A stretch of 64,000 nucleotides of DNA from the NCBI GenBank assembly GCA_037954325.1, contig JBBMNZ010000052.1, positions 620,001 through 684,000 of the forward strand, read 5' to 3'. Position numbers and translations under genes: made by a program. The notes below the pieces were generated by a model. That model made no database searches and was not told the origin of the DNA. It saw only the letters and a list, made by a program, of their open reading frames with translations. Below, piece by piece: positions 28,017 to 39,751 of the stretch. Within the stretch, counting starts at the first letter, position 1, and the number at the start of each line of letters is the position of its first letter. This DNA comes from Fistularia commersonii. Taxonomy: Eukaryota; Chordata; Actinopteri; Syngnathiformes; Fistulariidae.

Positions 28017-29096
28017 TTTGAATTATATTGTGCAGAATCATGTGCTAAAGAACATATTTCAACAGCAGAAACCAGCTTGATGAAATTCATTAGTTATTTC
28101 CACTCCTAATCAAAAACGCTTCAACTCGGTGAGATAAGTCCTTTTTGAACGAATGGCTATATCCTTTGAACCTGTAATGGGATCACACTGACTTTGACAT
28201 ATATTGTGCAGAATCATATCCTAAACAACATATTTCAACAGTATAAATCTACTTGATGAAATTCATTAGTTTTTGCCACTCCTAATCAAAATTGCTTCAA
28301 CTCGGTGAGATAAGCAGTTTTTGCACGAATGGCTATATCTTTTGATCTTGTCGCTGGATTACACTGAATTTGACATGTGTAATGCAGAATCATGTCCTAA
28401 ACAACATATTTCAACAGCAGAAACCAGCTTGATTAAATCCATTAGTTATTTCCACTCCTAATCATAAACGCTTCAACCCGATAAGATAAGCAGTTTTTGA
28501 ACGAATGGCTATATCTTTTGAATATGTAAAGGGATTACACTGAATTTGACATATATTGTGCAGAATCATGTCCTAAACAACATATTTCAACAGCAGAAAC
28601 CAGCTTGATGAAATTCATTAGTTATTTCCACTCCCAATCAAAAACGCTTCAACTCGGTGAGATAAGTCCTTTTTGAACGAATGGCTATATCCTTTGAACC
28701 TGTAATGGGATCACACTGACTTTGACATATATTGTGCAGAATCATATCCTAAACAACATATTTCAACAGTAGAAATCTACTTAATGAAATTCATTAGTTA
28801 TTGCCACTCCTAATCAAAATTGCTTCAACTCGGTGAGATAAGCACTTTTTGAACGAATGGCTATATCTTTTGAACTTTTGGGGGATTACATTGAATTTGA
28901 CATATATTGTGCAGAATCATGTCCTAAACAACATATTTCAACATTAGAAATCTACTTGATGAAATTCATTGGTTATTGCCACTCCTAATCAAAATTGCTT
29001 TAACTCGGTGAGATAAGCACTTTTTGCACGAATGGCTATATCTTTTGATCTTGTCGCTGGATTACACTGAATTTGACAGTTGTTGTGCAGAATCAT
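25938..29096 (+). repeat. 3,159-bp higher-order repeat, copy 1 (18 monomers)
   Basis: All variants from 25,938 to 29,078 recur 3,159 bases later (26,645 and 29,804; 26,918 and 30,077). 3,159 equals 18 x 176 minus nine bases, which the short monomers account for. Part of the 1,576-bp-offset duplication lies inside the unit, and its last third resembles the 8,974-bp unit near 3,060-3,470 (CTACTTGATG, TTTTTGCCACTCC, GACATGTGTAATGC). One visible difference from copy 2 is GCTGTGTTAC at 26,425 against GCTGGGTTAC. Confidence 0.93.
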
Positions 29097-32000
29097 GTCC
29101 TGAACAACATATTTCAACAGCAGAAACCAGCTTGATGAAATCCATTCGTTATTTCCAGTCCTAATCAAAAACGCTTCAACTCGGTGAGATAAGTCCTTTT
29201 TGAACGAATGGTTATATCATTTGAACCTAAGAAGGGATTACACTGAATTTGACATATATTGTGCAGAATCATGTCCTAAACAACATATTTCAACAGCAGA
29301 AACCAGCTTGATGAAATTCAAATGTTATTTCCACTCCTAATCAAAAATGCTTCAACTCGGTGAGATAAGTACTTTTTGAACGAATGGCTATATCTTTTGA
29401 ACTTGTGACTGGATTGCACTGAATTTGACATATATTGTGCAGAATCATGTCCTAAACAACAAATCTCAACAGTAGAAAACAACTTGATGAAATCCATTAG
29501 TTATTTCCACTCCTAATCTAAAACACTTCAACTCGGTGAGTAAAGCACTTTTTGAATGAATGGCCATATATTTTGATCCTGTAGCTGGGTTACACTGAAT
29601 TTGACATATATATTCCAGAATCATGTGCTAAAGAACATATTTCAACAGTAGAAACCAGCTTGATGATATTCATTAGTTATTTCCATTCCGAATCAAATAC
29701 GCTTCAACTCGGTGAGATAAGTACTTTTTGAACGAATGGCTATATCTTTTAAACTTGTAACTGGATTACACTGAATTTGATATATATTGTGCAGAATCAT
29801 GTCCTAAAAAAATATTTCAACAGCAGAAACCAGCATGATAAAATTCATGAGTTTTCCACTCCTAATCAAAAACGCTTCAACTCCGTGAGAAAAGAACTTT
29901 TTGAACGAATGGCTATGTCTTTTGGACTTTGGAGGGGTTTTCACTGAATTTGACATATATTGTGCAGAATCATGTCCTAAACAACATATTTCAACAGCAG
30001 AAACCAGCTTGATGGAATTCATTAGTTATTTCCTCTCCGAATCAGAAATGCTTCAACTCGGTGAGATAAGCACTTTTTGCACGAATGGCTATATCTTTTG
30101 ATCTTGTCGCTGGATTATACTGAATTTGACATATTTTGTGCAGATTATTGTCCTAAACATCATATTTCAACAGCAGAAACCAGCTTGATGAAATTCATTA
30201 GTTATTTCCACTCCGAATCAATTACGCTTCAACTTGGTGAGATAGCACTTTTTGAACGAATGGCTATATCTTTTGAACTTGTGGCTGGATTAAACTGAAT
30301 TTGACATATATTGTGCAAAATCATGTCCTAAAAATATATTTCAACAGCAGAAACCACCATGATAAAATTCATTAGTTTTCCACTCCTAATAGAAAACGTT
30401 TCAACTCAGTGATATAAGCCCTTTTTGAACGAAAGGCTATATCTTTTGAACTTGGGCTAGATTACACTGAATTTGAAATATATTTTGCAGAATCATGTCT
30501 TAAACAACATATATCAACAGCAACAACCAGCATATATATATTAATTAGTTATTTCCGCTCCAACTCAAAAACGCTTCAATTCGGTGATTTATGCGGTTTT
30601 TGAACAAATGGCTATATCTTTTGAATTTGTAGCTGGATTGCACTGAATTTGACATATATTTTGCAGAATCAGGTCCTGAACAACATATTTCAACAGCAGA
30701 AACCAGCTTGATGAAATCCATTCGTTATTTCCAGTCCTAATCAAAAACGCTTCAACTCGGTGAGATAAGTCCTTTTTGAACGAATGGTTATATCATTTGA
30801 ACCTAAGAAGGGATTACACTGAATTTGACATATATTGTGCAGAATCATGTCCTAAACAACATATTTCAACAGCAGAAACCAGCTTGATGAAATTCAAATG
30901 TTATTTCCACTCCTAATCAAAAATGCTTCAACTCGGTGAGATAAGTACTTTTTGAACGAATGGCTATATCTTTTGAACTTGTGACTGGATTGCACTGAAT
31001 TTGACATATATTGTGCAGAATCATGTCCTAAACAACAAATCTCAACAGTCGAAACCAACTTGATGAAATCCATTAGTTATTTCCACTCCTAATCTAAAAC
31101 GCTTCAACTCGGTGAGAAAAGCACTTTTTGAATGAATGGCTATATATTTTGATCCTGTAGCTGGGTTACACTGAATTTGAATTATATTGTGCAGAATCAT
31201 GTGCTAAAGAACATATTTCAACAGCAGAAACCAGCTTGATGAAATTCATTAGTTATTTCCACTCCTAATCAAAAACGCTTCAACTCGGTGAGATAAGTCC
31301 TTTTTGAACGAATGGCTATATCCTTTGAACCTGTAATGGGATCACACTGACTTTGACATATATTGTGCAGAATCATATCCTAAACAACATATTTCAACAG
31401 TATAAATCTACTTGATGAAATTCATTAGTTTTTGCCACTCCTAATCAAAATTGCTTCAACTCGGTGAGATAAGCAGTTTTTGCACGAATGGCTATATCTT
31501 TTGATCTTGTCGCTGGATTACACTGAATTTGACATGTGTAATGCAGAATCATGTCCTAAACAACATATTTCAACAGCAGAAACCAGCTTGATTAAATCCA
31601 TTAGTTATTTCCACTCCTAATCATAAACGCTTCAACCCGATAAGATAAGCAGTTTTTGAACGAATGGCTATATCTTTTGAATATGTAAAGGGATTACACT
31701 GAATTTGACATATATTGTGCAGAATCATGTCCTAAACAACATATTTCAACAGCAGAAACCAGCTTGATGAAATTCATTAGTTATTTCCACTCCCAATCAA
31801 AAACGCTTCAACTCGGTGAGATAAGTCCTTTTTGAACGAATGGCTATATCCTTTGAACCTGTAATGGGATCACACTGACTTTGACATATATTGTGCAGAA
31901 TCATATCCTAAACAACATATTTCAACAGTAGAAATCTACTTAATGAAATTCATTAGTTATTGCCACTCCTAATCAAAATTGCTTCAACTCGGTGAGATAA

Positions 32001-32237
32001 GCACTTTTTGAACGAATGGCTATATCTTTTGAACTTTTGGGGGATTACATTGAATTTGACATATATTGTGCAGAATCATGTCCTAAACAACATATTTCAA
32101 CATTAGAAATCTACTTGATGAAATTCATTGGTTATTGCCACTCCTAATCAAAATTGCTTTAACTCGGTGAGATAAGCACTTTTTGCACGAATGGCTATAT
32201 CTTTTGATCTTGTCGCTGGATTACACTGAATTTGACA
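29097..32237 (+). repeat. 3,159-bp higher-order repeat, copy 2 (18 monomers)
   Basis: This is the second tandem copy, starting inside GAATCATGTCCTGAACAAC and ending at 32,237. There GACATGTGTTGTGC in this copy corresponds to GACAGTTGTTGTGC at the end of copy 1. The 18 bases between the end of the copy 1 match and the start of copy 2 are the only part of the unit without a partner, so the exchange point lies there. Confidence 0.93.
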
Positions 32238-33057
32238 TGTGTTGTGCAGAATCATGTCCTAAACAACATATTTCAACAGCAGAAACCAGCTTGATTAAAT
32301 CCATTCGTAATTTCCACTCTCAATCAAAAACGCTTCAACCCGATAAGATAAGCAGTTTTTGAACGAATGGCTATGTCTTTTGAACCTGTGATGTGATTAC
32401 ACTAAATTTGACATATATAGTGCAGAATCATATCCTAAAAAACATATTTCAAGAGCAGAAACCAGCTTGATGAAAATTCATTGATTATTTCCACTCCGAA
32501 TCCAAAAACGCTTCAACTCGGTGAGATAAGTACTTTTTGAACGAATGGCGATATCTTTTGAACTTGTGAAGGGATTACACTTAATTTGACATATATTGTG
32601 CAGAATCATGTCCTAAAAAACATATTTCAACAGCAGAAACCAGTGTGATGAAATTCAAAAGTTTTTTCCACTCCTAATCAAAAACGCTTCAACTTGGTCT
32701 TATAAGCACGTTTTGAACGAATGGCTACATCCTTTGAACCTGTAATGGGCTCACAAGAATTTGACATATATTGTGCAAAATCATGTTCTAAACAATATAT
32801 TTCAACAACAGAAACCAGCTTGATGAAATTCAAAAGTTATTTCCACTCCTAATCAAAAACGCTTCAACTCGGTGAGATAAGTACTTTTTGAACAAATGGC
32901 TATATCTTTTGAACCTGTAATGGGATCACACTGACTTTGACATATATTGTGCAGAATCGTATCCTAAACAACATATTTCAACAGCAAACACCAGCTTGAT
33001 GAAATTCATTAGTTATTTCCACTCCTAATCAAAAACGCTTCAACTCGGTGAGATAAG
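32238..33057 (+). repeat. Satellite linker, non-HOR monomers
   Basis: About five monomers of mixed types occupy this stretch (CCTGTGATGTG, CTTGTGAAGGG, CCTGTAATGGG). They include variants such as CTTGGTCTTATAAGCACG and GGCTACATCC. No long-range tandem partner was noticed, although single monomers resemble members of the 8,974-bp unit near 7,400-7,700. Confidence 0.75.
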
Positions 33058-33411
33058 TACTTTTTGAACGAATGGCTATATCTTTTGAACATGTAATGGG
33101 ATCACACTGAATTTGACTTATATTGTGCAGAATCATGTCATAAACATTCATATTTCAACAGCAAAAACCAGCTTGATGAAATTCATTAGTTATTTCCACT
33201 CCTAATCAAAAACGCTTCAACTCGGTGAGATAAGTACTTTTTGAACGAATGGCTATATCTTTTGAACATGTAATGGGATCACACTGAATTTGACTTATAT
33301 TGTGCAGAATCATGTCATAAACATTCATATTTCAACAGTAAAAACCAGCTTGATGAAATTCATTAGTTATTTCCACTCCTAATCAAAAACGCTTCAACTC
33401 GGTGAGATAAG
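33058..33411 (+). repeat. Two adjacent near-identical 177-bp variant monomers
   Basis: Two consecutive monomers both carry GAACATGTAATGGG, GACTTATATTGTGC and CATAAACATTCATATTTC. They differ only by AACAGCAAAAACC against AACAGTAAAAACC. The extra base makes each 177 bp. The same monomer occurs at the left edge of the window, directly before the 8,974-bp unit. Confidence 0.92.
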
Positions 33412-34943
33412 TCCTTTTTGAACGAATGGCTATATCCTTTAAACGTGTAATGGGATCACACTGACTTTGACATATATTGTGCAGAATCATATCCTAAACA
33501 ACATATTTCAACAGCAGAAACCAGTTTGATGAAATTCATTAGTTATTTCCACTCCGAATCCAAAACGATTCAACTCAGTGAGATAAGCACTTTTTGATCG
33601 AATGGCTATATCTTTTGAACCTGTGATGGGATTAAAATGAAGTTGACATATATTGTGCAGAAATCATTTCCTGAACAACATATTTAGACAGCAGAAAGTA
33701 TCTTGATTCTTTTATTAGTTATTTCCACTGTGAATCATAAACGTTTCAACTCGGTGAGATAAGCACTTTTTGATCGAATGGCTCTATCTTTTGAACTTGT
33801 GTCTGGATTACACTGAATTTGATATATATTGTGCAAAATCTTGTCCGAAACAACATATTTCAACAGCAGAAACCAGCTTGATGAAATTCATTAGTTATTT
33901 CCACTCCTAATCAAAAACGCTTCAACTCGGTGAGATGAGTAATTTTTGAACGAATTTGTATATCTTTTGAACTTGTGAAGGGATTACACTGAATTTGAAA
34001 TATATTGTGCAGAATCATGTGCTAAACAACATATAATCAACAGCAGAAACCAGCTTGATGAAACTCATTAGTTATTTCCACTCCTAATCAGAAACGTCTC
34101 AACTCGGTGAGATAAGCACTTTTTGAACGAAAGGCTATATCTTTTGATCTTGACGCTGGATTACACTGAATTTGACATATTTTTTGTAGAATCATGTCCT
34201 AAACAACATATTTCAACAGCAGAAACCAGCTTGACGAGATCCATCAGTTATTTCCACTCCTAATCTATAACGCTTCAACACGATAAGATAAGCAGTTTTA
34301 GAAGGAATGGCTCTATCTTTTGAACCTGTGATGTGATTACACTAAATTTGACATATATTGTGCAGAATCATATCCTAAAAAACATATTTCAACAGCAGAA
34401 ACCAGTGTGATGAAATTCATTAGTTATTTCCACTCCGAATCAAAAACGCTTCAACACGGTGAGATAAGCACTTTTTGATCGAATAGCTATATCTTTTGAA
34501 CTTGTAGCTGGATTGCACTGAAAATGACATTTATTGTGCAGAATCATGTCCTAAACAACATATTTCAACAGCAGAAACCAGCTTGATGAAATTCATTAGT
34601 TATTTCCACTCCTAATCAAAAACGCTTCAACTCCGTGAGATAAGCACTTTTTGAACGAAAGGCTATATCTTTTGATCTTGACGCTGGATTACACTGAATT
34701 TGACAATTTTTTTGTAGAATCATGTCCTAAACAACATATTTCAACAGCAGAAACCAGTTTGATGAAATTCATTAGTTATTTCCATTCCTAATCCAAAATG
34801 GTTCAACCCGATAAGATAAAAACTTTTTGAACGAATGTCTATATCTTTTGAACCTGTAATGGGATCACGCTGAATTTGACATATATTTTGCAGAATCATG
34901 TCCTAAACAACATATTTCAACAGCAGAAACCAGCTTGATGAAA
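33412..34943 (+). repeat. Partial third copy of the 8,974-bp unit (left part)
   Basis: The sequence matches 183-1,714 at a constant offset of 33,229 and, through it, copy 2 from 9,157. Rare variants such as AGACAGCAGAAAGTATCTTG, CACTGTGAATCATAAACG, TTTAGAAGGAATGGCTC and GACAATTTTTTTGTAG are all present in order. One substitution was noted (CAACAGCAG against CAACAACAG near 34,392/1,163). The match stops at 34,944, where ATTC replaces ATCC. Confidence 0.93.
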
Positions 34944-35528
34944 TTCATTAGTTATTTGCACTCCAAATCAAAAACGCTTCAACACGGTGAGATAAGCACT
35001 TTTTGATCGAATTGCAATATCTTTTTGAACTTGTAGCTGGATTATACTGAATTTGACATATTTTGTGCAGAATCCTGTCCTAAACAACATATTTCAACAG
35101 CGGGAACCAGCTTGATGAAATTCATTAGTTATTTCCACTCCTAATCAAAAAAGCTTCAACCCGATAAGATAAGCAGTTTTTGAACGAATGGCTACATCCT
35201 TTGAACCTGTAATGGGCTCACAAGAATTTGATATATATTGTGCAGAATCATATCCTAAACAACATATTTCAACAGCAGAAACCAGCTTGATGAAATTCAT
35301 CAGTTGTTTCCTCTCCTAATCAGAAACGTCTGAACTCGGTGAGTTAAGCACTTTTTGAACGAATGGCTATATATTTAGAACCTGTGATGGGATTATACTG
35401 AAGTTGACATATATTGTGCGGAATCATGTCCTGAACAACATATTTCAACAGCAGAAACCTGCGTGATGAAATTCATTGGTTATTTCCACTCCGAATAAAA
35501 AACGCTTCAACTCGGTGAGATAAGTACT
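34944..35528 (+). repeat. Replaced patch of about 3.3 monomers
   Basis: Here the content no longer matches the 8,974-bp unit, yet the sequences on both sides do, at offsets 33,229 and 33,230. The patch therefore has nearly the same length as the segment it replaces (about 1,715-2,300). Its monomers are GAATTGCAATATC, GCTACATCC with CAAGAATTTGATATATATTG, and ATATTTAGAACCTG variants; the first resembles monomers near 18,660. Confidence 0.8.
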
Positions 35529-36112
35529 TTTTGAACGAATGGCTATATCTTTTGAACTTGTGAAGGGATTACACATAATTTGACATATATTGTGCAGAAT
35601 CATGTCCTAAACAACAAATCTCAACAGTAGAAACCAACTTGATGAAATCCATGAGTTATTTCCACTCCTAATCTAAAACGCTTCAACTCGGTGAGAAAAG
35701 CACTTTTTGAATGAATGGCTATATATTTTGATCCTGTATCTGGGTTACACTGAATTTTACATATATATTGCAGAATCATGTGCTAAAGAACATATTTCAA
35801 CAGTAGAAACAAGCTTGATGAAATTCATTAGTTATTTCCACTCCGAATCAAATACGCTTCAACTCCGTGAGATAAGAACTTTTTGCACGAATGGCTATAT
35901 CTTTTGGACTTTGGAGGGGTTTTCACTGAATCTGACATATATTGTGCAGAATCATGTTCTAAACAACATATTTCAACAGCAGAAACCAGATTGATTGAAT
36001 TCATCAGTTATTTCCACTCCTAATCAGAAATGCTTCAACTCGGTGAGATAAGCACTTTTTGAACGAATGGCTATATCTTTTGAACTTGTAGCTGGATTAC
36101 ACTGAATTTGAC
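35529..36112 (+). repeat. Partial third copy of the 8,974-bp unit (right part)
   Basis: This matches 2,299-2,882 at offset 33,230, with markers CACATAATTTGACATA, AACAAATCTCAACAGTAG, TTTGAATGAATGGC and CTTTGGAGGGGTTTTC. It matches a further copy at about 39,217-39,799 (offset 3,687). It ends where the unit's GACATGTGTAATGC is replaced by GACATATATTGTGC and module X7 follows. Confidence 0.9.
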
Positions 36113-37289
36113 ATATATTGTGCAGAATCATTTCCTAAAAAAATATTTCAAAAGCAGAAACCGGCATGATAAAATTCATTAGTTTTCCACTCCTAATCAA
36201 AAACGCTTCAACTAAGTGATATAAGCCCTTTTTGAACGAAAGGCTATATCTTTTAAACTTGGGCTAGATTACACTGAATTTGAAATATATTGTGCAGAAT
36301 CATGTCCTACACAACATATATCAACAGCAACAACCAGCATATTGATATTCATCAGTTATTTCCGCTCCAACTCAAAAACGCTTTAACTCGGTGAGTTATG
36401 CAGTTTTTGAACAAATGGCTATATCTTTTGAACTTGTGACTGGATTGCACTGAATTTGACATATATTGTGCAGAATCAAGTTCTAAACAACATATTTCAA
36501 CAGCAGAAACCAGCTTGATGAAATTCATTAGTTATTTCCACTCCTAATCAGAAACGTTTCAACTCGGTGAGATAAGCACTTTTTAACGAAAGGCTATATC
36601 TTTGGAACCTGTGATGGGATTACACTTAAGTTGACATATATTGTGCAAAATCATGTCCTAAACAACATAAATCAACAGCAGAAACCAGCTTGATGAAATC
36701 CATTAGTTATTTCCACTCCTAATTAAAAACGCTTCAACTCGGTTAGATAAGTCCTTTTTGAACGAATGGCTATATCTTTTGAACATGTTATGGGATCACA
36801 CTGAATATGACATATATGTGCAGAATCATATCCTAAACAACATATTTCAACAGCAGAAACCAGCTTGATGAAATTCAAAAGTTATTTCCACTCCTAATCA
36901 AAAACGCTTCAACTCCGTGAGATAAGCACTTTTTGAACGAAAGGCTATATCTTTTGATCTTGACGCTGGATTACACTGAATTTGACCTATTTTGTGTAGA
37001 ATCAAGTCCTGAACAATATATTTCAACAGCAGAAACCAGCTTGATGAAATTCATTAGTTATTTCCACTCCTAATAAAAAAAGGTTCAACTCGGTGAGATA
37101 AGCACTTTTTAACGAAAGGCTATATCTTTTGAACCTGTGATGGGATTACACTTAAGTTGACATATATTTTGCAAAATCATGTCCTAAACAACATAAATCA
37201 ACAACAGAAACCAGCTTGATGAATTCCATTAGTTATTTCCACTCCGAATCAAAAATGCTTCAAGTCTGTGAGATAAGAACTTTTTGAAC
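36065..37289 (+). repeat. Module X7 (1,225 bp, 7 monomers), single copy
   Basis: The module is marked by CATTTCCTAAAAAAATATTTC, short GTTTTCCACTCC, CAACTAAGTGATATAAGCCC, CATGTCCTACACAACATAT, GAATATGACATATATGTGC (two bases short), GACCTATTTTGTGTAG and TAATAAAAAAAGGTTC. It recurs three times in tandem from 39,752 and once at 53,449. Seven monomers sum to 1,225 bp because several are shortened. Confidence 0.9.
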
Positions 37290-37399
37290 GAATGATTATA
37301 TCTTTTGAACCTATGAAGGGATTACACGGAATTTGACAAATATTGTGCAGAATCATGTCATAAAGAACATATTTCAACAGCAGAAACCAGCTTGATGAA

Positions 37400-39751
37400 A
37401 TCAATTAATTATTTCCATTCCTAATCAAAAACGCTTCAACCCGATAAGAAAAACACTTTTTGAACGAATGGCTATATCTTTTGAATCTGTGATTGGATTA
37501 CACTGAAGTTGACATATATTGTGCAGAATCATGTGCTAAAAACAAAATATTTCAAACGCAGAAACCAGCTTGATGAAATTCATTAGTTATTTCCACGCCG
37601 AATCAATTACGCTTCAACTCGTTGAGATAAGCACTTTTTGAACGAAAGGCTATATCCTTTGAACTTGTGGCTAAATTACACTGAATTTGACATATATAGT
37701 GCAGAATCATGTCCTAAACAAAATATATCAACAGCAAAAACCAGCATATTGAAATTCATTAGTTATTTTCGCTCCAACTCAAAAACGATTCAACTCAGTG
37801 AGTTATGCTGATTTTGAACAAATGGCTATATATTTTGAACTTGTGGCTGGATTACACTGAATTTGACATATATTGTGCAGAATCATGTCCTAAACAACAT
37901 ATTTCAACAGCAGAAACCAGCTTGATGAAATTCATTCGTTATTTCCACTCCTAATCAGAAACGTCTCAACTCGGTGAGATAAGCACTTTTTAATGAATGG
38001 CTATATCTTCTAAACCTGTGATGGGATTACACTGAAGTTGACATATATTGTGCAAAATCATGTCCTAAACAACATATATCAACAGCAGATACCAGCTTGA
38101 TGAAATTCATCGGTTATTTACACTCCGAATCAAATACACTTCAACTCGGTGAGATAAGCACTTTTTGAACGAATGGCTATATCTTTTGAACTTGTTGCTG
38201 GATTACACTGAATTTGATATATATTGTGCAGAATCATGTCCTAAAAATATATTTCAACAGCAGAAACCAGCTTGATGAAATCCATTAGTTATTTCCACTC
38301 CGAATCAAAAACGCTTCAACTCCGTGAGATAAGAACATTTTGAACGAATGGCTATGTCTTTTGGACTTTGGAGGGGTTTTCATTGAATTTGACATATATT
38401 GTGCAGAATCATGTCCTAAACAACATATTTCAACAGCAGAAACCAGCTTGATGAAATTCATTAGTTTTTTCCACTCCCAATCAGAAACGTCTGAACTCGG
38501 TGAGAAAAACATTTTTTCACGAATGGCTATATCTTTTGAACCTGTGATGGGATTACACTGAAGTTGACATATATTGTGCAAAATCATGTCCTAAACAACA
38601 TAAATCAACAGCAGAAACCAGCTTGATGAAATCCATTAGTTATTTCCACTCCTAATCAAAGACGCTTCAACTCGGTGAGATAAGTCCTTTTTGAACGAAT
38701 GGCTATATCTTTTGAACATGTAATGGGATAACACTGAATATGACATATATTGTGCAGAATCATATCCTAAAAAACATATTTCAACAGCAGAAACCAGCTT
38801 GATGAAATTCATTAGTTATTTCCATTCCGAATCAAAAACGCTTCAACTCTGTGAGATAATCACTTTATGAACGAATGGCTATATCTTTTGAACTTGTAGC
38901 TGGATTGCATTTAATTTGACATATTTTTTGCAGAATCATGTCCTGAACAAAATATTTCAACAGCAGAAACCAGCTTGATGAAATTCATTAGTTTTTTCCA
39001 CTCCGAATCAAAAACGCTTCAACTCGGTGAGATAAGTACTTTTTGAACGAATGGTTATATCTTTTGAACCTATGAAGGGATTACACTGAATTTGACATAT
39101 ATTGTGCAGAATCACGTCCTAACCAACATATTTCAACAGCAACAACCAGCTTGATAAAATTCAAATGTTATTTCCACTCCTAATCAAAAACGCTTCAACT
39201 CTGTGAGATAAGTCCTTTTGAACGAATGGCTATATCTTTTGAACTTGTGAAGGGATTACACATAATTTGACATATATTGTGCAAAATCATGTCCTAAACA
39301 ACAAATCTCAACAGTAGAAACCAACTTGATGAAATCCATGAGTTATTTCCACTCCTAATCTAAAACGCTTCAACTCGGTGAGAAAAGCACTTTTTGAATG
39401 AATGGCTATATATTTTGATCCTGTAAATGGGTTACACTGAATTTTACATATATATTGCAGAATCATGTGCTAAAGAACATATTTCAACAGTAGAAACAAG
39501 CTTGATGAAATTCATTAGTTATTTCCACTCCGAATCAAATACGCTTCAACTCCGTGAGATAAGAACTTTTTGCACGAATGGCTATATCTTTTGGACTTTG
39601 GAGGGGTTTTCACTGAATCTGACATAGATTGTGCAGAATCATGTTCTAAACAACATATTTCAACAGCAGAAACCAGATTGATTGAATTCATCAGTTATTT
39701 CCACTCCTAATCAGAAATGCTTCAACTCGGTGAGATAAGCACTTTTTGAAC
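37400..39751 (+). repeat. Module Y copy 2 plus shared 8,974-unit segment
   Basis: From 37,440 the block repeats the module Y monomers seen at 23,730 and 51,310 (CCCGATAAGAAAAACAC, ACAAAATATTTCAAACGC, CACGCCGAATC, GAGTTATGCTG). From about 38,640 it repeats the stretch found at 1,715-2,880 of the 8,974-bp unit (GGGATAACACTGAATATGAC, CACGTCCTAACC, CTTTGGAGGGG). It lies between two X7 occurrences. Compared with the copy near 51.3 kb it has one additional monomer between 37,470 and 38,701. Confidence 0.87.
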
